64,000 bases of DNA from Hydractinia symbiolongicarpus (Eukaryota; Cnidaria; Hydrozoa; Anthoathecata; Hydractiniidae), in assembly GCF_029227915.1 (NCBI RefSeq), contig NC_079882.1:21953001-22017000 (forward strand), in the 5' to 3' direction. A program made the position numbers and the translations under genes. Numbering within the stretch: position 1 is the stretch's first letter; the number at the start of each line of letters is the position of its first letter. The notes beneath the pieces were generated by a model that was not told where the DNA came from, searched no databases, and saw only the letters and a list, made by a program, of their open reading frames with translations. This document shows positions 56,366 to 64,000 of this stretch, one piece after another.

Positions 56366-57936
56366 GTTGATAGATTTGTGAGATAATTTTTTTGATAGAT
56401 TTGTGAGATAATTCAAAATAATTCACACAAAGAAATGTTTAGGTGTATAAGCAAATCACAAACAAAGTGGCCTTAAGGAATTCTTAATACCTATCGTTGA
56501 TTCTTTGGTTTGGTGTGCCTAGTTTGGGTGTTTACAAGATGCACCACAGCCCCGTAGGAAGCAAAATTGTAGGGAGTTGTAGGAGCAATACCCATTTGCC
56601 CACCTGGTTGCTAGGGCCTAAACAACTTTTTTACAAGTTTCTTCAGTAGAAAACCTATTGTACGCAATGTTGTTGCAATGTTGTTTCTATCCAGCACCAT
56701 TTTATAGCACATAGATTAACTGCGTTTCAGGTGGTATTTAAATATACAACAAGCAAATAAATTATCGGATTTGCATATAATTAACAAATACATATACATT
56801 GGAAAAAAGGTCATACATGGTATTATATACCAACTTCGTCCCCAGTCGTTCGAGATTAGAAGGAAAACATGCGCTTGGGACAAGATTGGGTTTTCGCTTT
56901 GGCACTTTCACGTTAGATATTTTTCTATAGTAGCGTAGAGTAGAGTAGCGTGATTTCGCAACAATCTAGTTTTTTTTCTTCTTTTTTTGTAAAAGGTGAT
57001 TCAGGATAAAGAGAAAAAGAATCCCTGTGAATGAGATAAGCATGGTTTTTAAAGAAATTGTCCGTTATAACGGAAGTCCGCTTACATATTAGCTCCTATT
57101 TCGCCGCAAATTTTTTTGGATTTTGAGGGGTAAATTGTTTTATTTAGGAAAGGGAGATGTTTAATTCATGTCAAACATTAAATTTGAATTTCGCTATGAA
57201 AATGGACCAAATTTTTTCGTAAAGCTCAATTTTTTCAACTCCTGAATGACAACATTTTGAGTAGGTGACGAAAATTGCCACCGGTAAATAGTTAAGGCTG
57301 TCTGTGGTATTATATTGATCAGTGTAGCTTTGTTAGGATATAATTAACTTTTTATCGTTATAAAGGTGGCAATAGATTGATAGGTTCGATTTATGCTTTA
57401 TTTCGATAAAAAGTTTAAAAACAATATATTTACGTCATAGATCAAGAAAGATCAAGCAGTGTTGTTTTGATGTTTGCATCGCATTTTACTCGCGTGAGAA
57501 AAAATCAAAAAGTTTAGGTAAGATCAAGACAGACGAGTTGGCCCTGCAACCGGGCTGGCTCGGCTTTCATTTAAACAACATCTAATTCGCATGCTAATTC
57601 TTAACTAACTCGTACACGAATAACATGCGAACGCAACATTTTCACATGTTCACACCAAAAATATAATTCTTATTGCATACAAATAAGATGCGAATTCGCA
57701 TTAGAATAACATTCGCACTGTTGTGAACCTGGCTGTCGACAGGAGTGTGCAATAAAAAAAAAGACAGCGGTAAAGACAATACTTGATGAAACATTTCTTG
57801 CTAAACATGTTGTTTCGTAGCATTTATGGTTGTAACTGCAGTATCTTGTCATATCTTGTCTAGTGTTCTTTAATTTGAGATAAGCATTTTTCTTTATGTA
57901 CAAAAACAAATAAACAAACAAAAAGCAAGGTTCTTT

Positions 57937-57942
57937 TTATTG
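57937..57942 (-). other. Candidate poly(A) signal for atrophin
   Basis: AATAAA on the minus strand about 300 bases past the stop at 58246. The matching site of copy 1 lies near 55115. Confidence 0.45.
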
Positions 57943-58245
57943 GTTTAATATTCTAAGAAATTTCACGCAAATATAAACAATAAATACAAATTTACAAAAA
58001 AAAGATATCTTTTTCGTTCACCAAACATCTGCTAGGTTTACCTTGGATTAGATTAAACGTATATTAATGGTTTAAACGAAACAAGAAAGGGAAGCGCAGA
58101 TTAATCCTTATCGATATTTTAAATCTTACGCTAATTAAACTAATTGTACAAACAACGGAGGTTGAGAAAAAATAACTAAAAAAGAATGTACTTAAAACGC
58201 ACAAAAATTAGAAAATCGGCTACCTACATATATATAAAAAGTTTA

Positions 58246-61200
58246 TTAATCATCTGAAAGATCAATGGTTTCAGGTTTAAAATGACCAAAAATACTTGGT
58301 CGTTCGTGGCGTCCACGATCTGGAAATCTTTCCGCGTGCGCGATACGTTCCATGTGCGCTATTCGTTCTCGTTCAGCACGTTCATGACTGTAGCGAACAG
58401 GATCGTGCAAGTTTCGATTGTGGATAGGTCGAGGTTCGTGCACTCTACGCATGGTATCCATAAAATGGCTAGCGTAAGGAGAATGTATATCAGGAGGTCT
58501 AAAGGACATGGGGGGACGATCTATTGCTGAGACATGTTCTCCTCCTTTCATCTTTAATGATTCTATATGATCACGCGGTGGCAATTCACGTGGTGGCAAT
58601 TCGCGCGGTGGCAATTCACGCGATGAAATCTCGCGCGCTTGATGCAAGTGACGAAAATGTTTTTCATGTTCAATAAGTCTCATATGTTCAAGGTGTGCTT
58701 GCTTTTCACGCTCAGAATGAACGAGTAGCAGCTTCTCGTTTATATGTTTTTCATGCTCACTTCTCAGTTCGTGAGGATGTCTTGATGGTTGTGGCATACC
58801 ATGGGGACTCAGTTCTGGGGCTTGGGCATGTATCTGTCCAGTATGTGCATTCATTCGACCATGTTGTGAAGGGTGGCGCTGCTTTAACCAAAAGTAATAT
58901 GCAACTGGATCAGTCGGCACACTTGAAGGCTCGTGTGGTATACTTGGACTAATAGCTTCTTCTCGTATTGGTAAATGACTTTCCCTTGACGAAGGAATGT
59001 GGTGTCGAGATAAAGACTCCCGAAAATGAGGATCGTGATGCATAACTATATCAGAGTATTGCTTTAACTCGTTATATTCCCTGCTGCGAGAACGTGGTCG
59101 ATGGGGTACAGCAGTAGGTGAAGGTTGGCGCACTGGGTGCGGTGGTGCACGTTCGTGACGCTCAAATAGAGCAGATTCAGAAGGGGGTTGTCCTCCTCTG
59201 TATTTGATTTCATCTGGGTGCACATGTAGGTGTGTATGGGTATGCAAATGAGAGTGTAACTGAGGTTGAAAATGTGGCAAGCCAGTCACCGGATCAATAG
59301 TCGGTCTCTCGATTGCCGGCACTCTATCCACCCCCATGCCTTCCATATTTGCTGGAATGCTAGGTACACGAGATAGACCATCTAAACCAGCGGGAACACT
59401 AGGTGCACGAGATAAACCATCTAAACTAGTTGGAACACTAGACACGCGGGGGATTCCTTCAATAGTTGGAACATGACTTGATATATAACCACGCCCATTT
59501 GGAGGTATTCTATAATCTCGAGGAGTATCTGCTGGCCTCTGAGTGAATGGGTGCGCAGGATGTGGTTGAGCTCCTTGTAACGGGTGGATGGCGTGAGGTG
59601 ACCGATGGTCTGTCGGGCGATCCATTGTCTTAAACATGTGTTCAAATTTATTGGAATGCTCCATAAATTCCCTAGGATCCCTTGGGCTAATGGAGCGATG
59701 ACCATGTACTTCTGGAGGAACATGGAAATTGCTGTTCCAAAATCGATGCGAATTCTGCTGAGCTTGAATTAAACATCGCATGGTTTCGTAGTGGGAAGTA
59801 ATTTGTGCTGGCTGATGGGGTGTAGGAGAAGCTTCTCTTCGTCTATTTATTTCACGTTCGCGGTACTCATCGCGTCTCTTTGCCTAACAAAAGAAAAACG
59901 CATTTTGGTAAAAGATACTAAAAAACAACGAACAGTAACTGATCAATTTGGGATGATGTTTTTAGCAAATGAATAACTTTACCTCTACGTCAGGGTTGCG
60001 TTGTTTCTTCGGTCGCTTGTGCACATATATTCGCTCGCACCTTGAGCATGAACTGTCCGCTTCTGTTTCATTGTGTTTAAATCTCTCTATCACCTTTTTG
60101 TTCAGTTCGATATCATCGGGGACATCTGGGGAAGAGGGTGGAGAAGCTTCTTTATATGCTTCCATTGGCGGATCGAGCTCTTCAGTTTTAATAGGAACGA
60201 ATGTATTTTGGGTGTTTGCATCTTGTACATTTTGAATATCACTCCCATTGTTTTGTTGCTGTTGATGAGGAAGTGGAGAATGAGACCTAGAGCTTTCCGT
60301 GGAAGCTTGGTTGTTACTGTCTGGTCGACTGCTACTTTCGGTGCTGTCTCCTTCAGATTCATCATCTGCATCCTAAATGACAACATTGAGGAAAAGGGGC
60401 TGTTCAAAACTTTCTATACAAGTTTAAATTTAATTGAAAGGGTTCTACTATGAATTCTTAAGACTTGATTTTTAAAGCTAGCTTACATCTTTCTCCAATC
60501 AGATCTATGTTTCGAAAAGAGAAATCTTATGCGTGGGAAATTTGTAAAAAAAGATTCTAGCAAACGTAGGTCATACGGGGTGACAGTGCTAATGCTGTTA
60601 AAATGCGACTACCTCGTCCGACTCCTTGCGCTGTATACGCGACTTTTTAGAATCTTGATTATCGTCACTATCTCTGCTGTTTTTACGTTTGGAACCATTC
60701 GTCTAAATTAAAAATGCAGGTGTTGGTTAGACATAGATACACTTGTATATGTTTTTTGAGCAACGAAAGAGTTGTTTATGTACCTTTGTTTCGGCATCGT
60801 CTTTTTCTGACGAATTATCGCGACAGTTTTGTGGGGTGACTTGTTTTCGTGAACTAATTTTAACTAAAAAAAGAAAATATTATTTATGTTAAATACAACA
60901 CACAAAAGGAAAAAAATAATACAAATAAATATTGTCTTTAAAAAATACCTTCAGCATTTTGTCGGCTTCTTGTAGAATTTGCAAACACTGGAGTTGACGA
61001 TCGTCTTGTGCGCATGCGCCTCTTGTTAACATCTTCATCAAGATTTTCAAAAGCCGCTTTGTAGATGAAAGAAGGTGGTTCCCTTTTGTCTTCTTGCTTC
61101 AACGCTCTCATATGACCATACCTCTTAAAATGCATGCGGCAGGAATAACATAACAAAACCTTGGGTTTACCAGCATGATGCCAATTGGGAGATTCTAAAT

Positions 61201-63959
61201 AAAAACACAGTGTTGAACGTATGACGGTATTGGTGATTGGAACGAGTGGGAAGGAAAAATATAGAAACAATTCTAACCTGTCGTGTAACAATGTCTGCAA
61301 GCATACAAACTAAAACACAACAACAATGGAATAAAACTCACGCATTACTACTTTATAAGTTCATAAAATCTAAACAAAAAAATACCTAAAGTTTCTTGCA
61401 TTCTCACTTTCATCACTATCCATACATTCGTTTTCACTGCAAGAACTCAAGTCCACTAAAATAAAATAAAAAGTCATTAATAGGTATTCACAAACAAAAA
61501 TATCTAATTAAAGAATACATCTACTAATTCTGACAGTAGCTATCTCAACACTTTCCCTCATCAACCTCTGAATTTTTTCCACATTATAGTTCAAAAACTC
61601 CAGCAAATGTTTTAGTCCCCTGAGTGTTGGAATTAGACACGTGTACTGTATTATTGTGATGACATGCAACTTACAAAATTCTGACGCTTCCGCTGTTTTC
61701 GGTTTAGTTGTCCTTGTTTTTCTTGATTGGACATGGTTTCTTCGACCTCCTCGTTTATGTGGACGAGAAGTTATGGCTGAGGCGGTTTTCTTCCATATGT
61801 AATAATACTGCACTAGCTCGCTCTACAGAAGACATAAAATTTGTAGAAAATTAACAACTAAATAGAAACTGCACGTATGCTAGGGAAATATTTTAAAATC
61901 CGCCTTACCGTTGTTCTATCAGGTAGTAACTCCTTTCGAATCTTGTGGAACGTCTTTCCGTATGATCTAAGACCTCGCATAAACTTTTTCTACAGAAACG
62001 AGAAATAAAATTTCGTGTTTTAGAGTATCTAACTATTGCGTCATCCCAAATTTAATCGGATAAAATCACGGATTACAATTGTAAAGCAGTTCTAAATATG
62101 AGAAAGCAACTTTTTCTATTGTTTATAAGTATACACACCCTTTCGTCATCTGTCATGGGTAAAGTTGTGACTTTTGGTGATGGGGCGCGAATTAATTCCT
62201 GCAGAGCTTCGGAGATATTGTATCTATTTTTATGCAACTAAAATAAAACAAGAAACTTGTTGTAAATGTTTTAACAACAAAGCGTGACATGAAAGTGAAA
62301 AATAAACAACTCTTACGGTGTCATACGAATAAGCAATAGTCTGATCTTCCGACACTGTACTGTTTTTCTCAGGACAAGCGTCTTGGTCATTGCAGAAACC
62401 ATTAAATGACGTGATGCTACGAGCCGCCCGCAAGTAAACCATTAATTTTGATTTTGGTATGGAGGGATCCCAAACCTGAAAAAAGTAAATAAATTTTGAT
62501 TAAAATCAGTGATTTATATCCATGTCGAATTGATCTGTCACCAATTTTTTTTGTATAATTACAAACAAAATTAGAAAATGCATTTCCTCACCAGTTCCTC
62601 TTTGTATGTATCGTAAAGTTCTTTCAAGTCACTTTTTTTTCTTTTGGAAAGAGGAATGCATTCAGGAAGGCAAGCCTATAGTAAATGTACAAAGAGATTT
62701 TTGACATAAAGTTGTAAAAGAATAAAGAGAACTTCCCGAAGGGCTTATACGTACATTTATGATATGTCAAAATATCTTATAAACTGTGCAATTTTAAAAT
62801 GTGATTTATGTGGTAAATAAGCCGAAAGAAAAGTGTTATAATACGTAAATTATTTATTTACTAAAAAGCCATAAACCATTTAAACATTTATGTTTAACAA
62901 GTTCTATTAATATTTATATGCACAGTTTGATTGACGACATGAAAGTTAAAATTAAACCCATTATTGCACAGCTGAGCACGGTTGATCAAAAAAATATGAA
63001 TTTTAATCATCTATGCTAACTTCCTTTCAAAGGACTTCCTTTACAGAAATTGATAAAAGTAACTTAATGTTTTTGTGATATTGTTACATGAGGTACATGT
63101 GCTTCTTTCACATGTATGTAATAACATTGAACTACAAAAAGTCTTAGGGCGTCCTTAGATTTTCACAATTTAAAATTTAAAATGTTGATTAATAAATTTT
63201 TTATCAATTTTATATTCAAAGAAAGCCATCACATGTCGACGGAAATTATGATCAATGAAAGATTAGAAGTGTTGTCATGGTTTTTTTCTTGTGTCAAAAA
63301 ACAACAACAATGTATTGTAACGAGAGTACGTGCTGTGAGTGCAGAAGCAATTGAGATCGAATTTTAACCCAGTCACAACAATTAATCCATTCTGTTTAAT
63401 ATCAAGATGCAAATAGGAATGAAGTCTTAGTTATTTGTCAAGTGATTGCTGCGCTTGTTTCTGTCGCTCAAACTGAAACTTTATTTAGGGACCCTTATGG
63501 TACCAAAGAAACTTTAGGGTGCCTTACAGTACCAAGAACAAAATAATTGCTACATACTAACTGGGAGTAGAATTCTCAAGTTGCTAATATTTATGACTCA
63601 AATTATTTTGTACTTTAATAATAGTTCAAAATTTCATGTGTATTCTTATCGACATTGTAATGATAAGCTTTTCACTAACTTGTAATTAAAACATTGAATT
63701 ATAACACGTTTTTTTGTATAGAATATATTAGGTTTTATGATAAACATGATTTAATGTCGTTAAAAACTCCTCCTTTGTGTTTATTTTGATAAATGATGAA
63801 GTATTGATATAACAGCTGATTAACAGTTACTAACAATTGTTTACTTATTGCAAGATAAAGTTGTAAAAACAAGGTTTAATCAAACAAGTCGCATTAAAAC
63901 ATTTTCTTACCTGATGACTGACTCCTATTCTAATCTCGCCTTTTGCATTAGCCATTCTT
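58246..63959 (-). CDS. RERE: Atrophin/RERE-like transcriptional corepressor, 5'-partial, 13 exons in window
   Basis: Nuclear corepressor that recruits histone deacetylases through its ELM2-SANT region. Exons, 5' to 3': 63959-63911, 62675-62592, 62475-62317, 62237-62139, 61989-61909, 61822-61675, 61455-61386, 61309-61278, 61194-60949, 60863-60784, 60702-60613, 60372-59983, 59883-58246; about 1054 residues here. ELM2 begins at GEIRIGVSHQ and includes VWDPSIPKSKLMVYLRAARS; SANT at MTDDERKKFMRGLRSYGKTF to VQYYYIWKKT (about 125-170); GATA-type finger CRHC...CYSC (about 233-260, CX2CX18CX2C); acidic Ser-rich linker; then an atrophin tail rich in His, Pro, Arg and Glu with RERE-like ERAERERIAHMERIAHAER and GHFKPETIDLSDD. 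The BAH domain expected in RERE would lie beyond 64000. Confidence 0.92.
62676..63910. other. Intron of the atrophin gene
   Basis: About 1.2 kb between two in-phase exons. The plus-strand frame 63182-63367 has no recognisable domain. No other feature was seen. Confidence 0.5.
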
Positions 63960-64000
63960 CTAAACATTAAAAAATATAAAAAAAATACTAAAAATATGAT

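Larger units (their letters stand above)
55770..58589. repeat. 2.8-kb tandem duplication, copy 2
   Basis: 2820 bases, head to tail with copy 1; offset 2934 at the left edge and 2820 at the atrophin end, the difference being the block missing here. This copy is joined to the intact atrophin last exon. Confidence 0.93.

Noticed and set aside
58282-58952. Plus-strand frames opposite the atrophin last exon
   Set aside because: Antisense shadows; the one at 58282-58530 is duplicated at 55462-55710 simply because the DNA is duplicated.

Overview
This is animal nuclear DNA: AT-rich, with genes split into many short exons by GT-AG introns and dense in small transposon remnants. Six clear orthologues of animal genes could be traced exon by exon, plus an atrophin-type gene that runs off the right edge. 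The gene set (BOULE/DAZ-like, UBL3, CKAP2-like, RERE/atrophin, TMEM63) is metazoan. The AT content and repeat style suggest an early-branching animal, most likely a cnidarian and perhaps a hydrozoan; that placement is inference, not something a single motif proves.

Layout, left to right. 265-6098 (+): ACTR6 (ARP6), lacking only its first exon. 6736-7871: a nearly identical 568-bp tandem duplication. 8654-15070 (-): a TMEM63/CSC1-family mechanosensitive channel in 14 exons, with a tRNA-like SINE in one intron and a second SINE just upstream. 15600-20352: a decayed LINE (-) split by a 3.0-kb DNA transposon, which itself carries a 1.1-kb mariner-type MITE. 21114-28184 (+): UBL3, with a 6-kb first intron full of degenerate repeats. 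30003-34929 (+): a BOULE/DAZ-like RRM protein. 36150-36890: PIF/Harbinger remnants. 37714-38148: a GC-rich MITE. 39201-43946 (+): RFC3, complete in 9 exons. 46743-51537 (-): a CKAP2-like mitotic protein in 11 exons. 52836-58589: a 2.9-kb tandem duplication that copied the 3' end of the next gene. 58246-63959 (-): RERE/atrophin, from the ELM2 domain to its C-terminus; its start lies beyond the window.

The genes are not an operon and share no single pathway. ACTR6 (SWR1/SRCAP remodelling) and RERE (HDAC-linked corepressor) act on chromatin, RFC3 loads the replication clamp, CKAP2 acts on spindle microtubules, UBL3 is a prenylated membrane ubiquitin-fold protein, BOULE is a germline RNA-binding protein, and TMEM63 is an ion channel. 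The most unusual material is structural: three-layer transposon nesting with a reconstructable empty site, duplication of the atrophin tail, a SINE with an internally amplified hairpin, and two almost perfect 44-46 bp palindromes. I found no bacterial-type defence system, CRISPR array, rRNA or intact tRNA gene.
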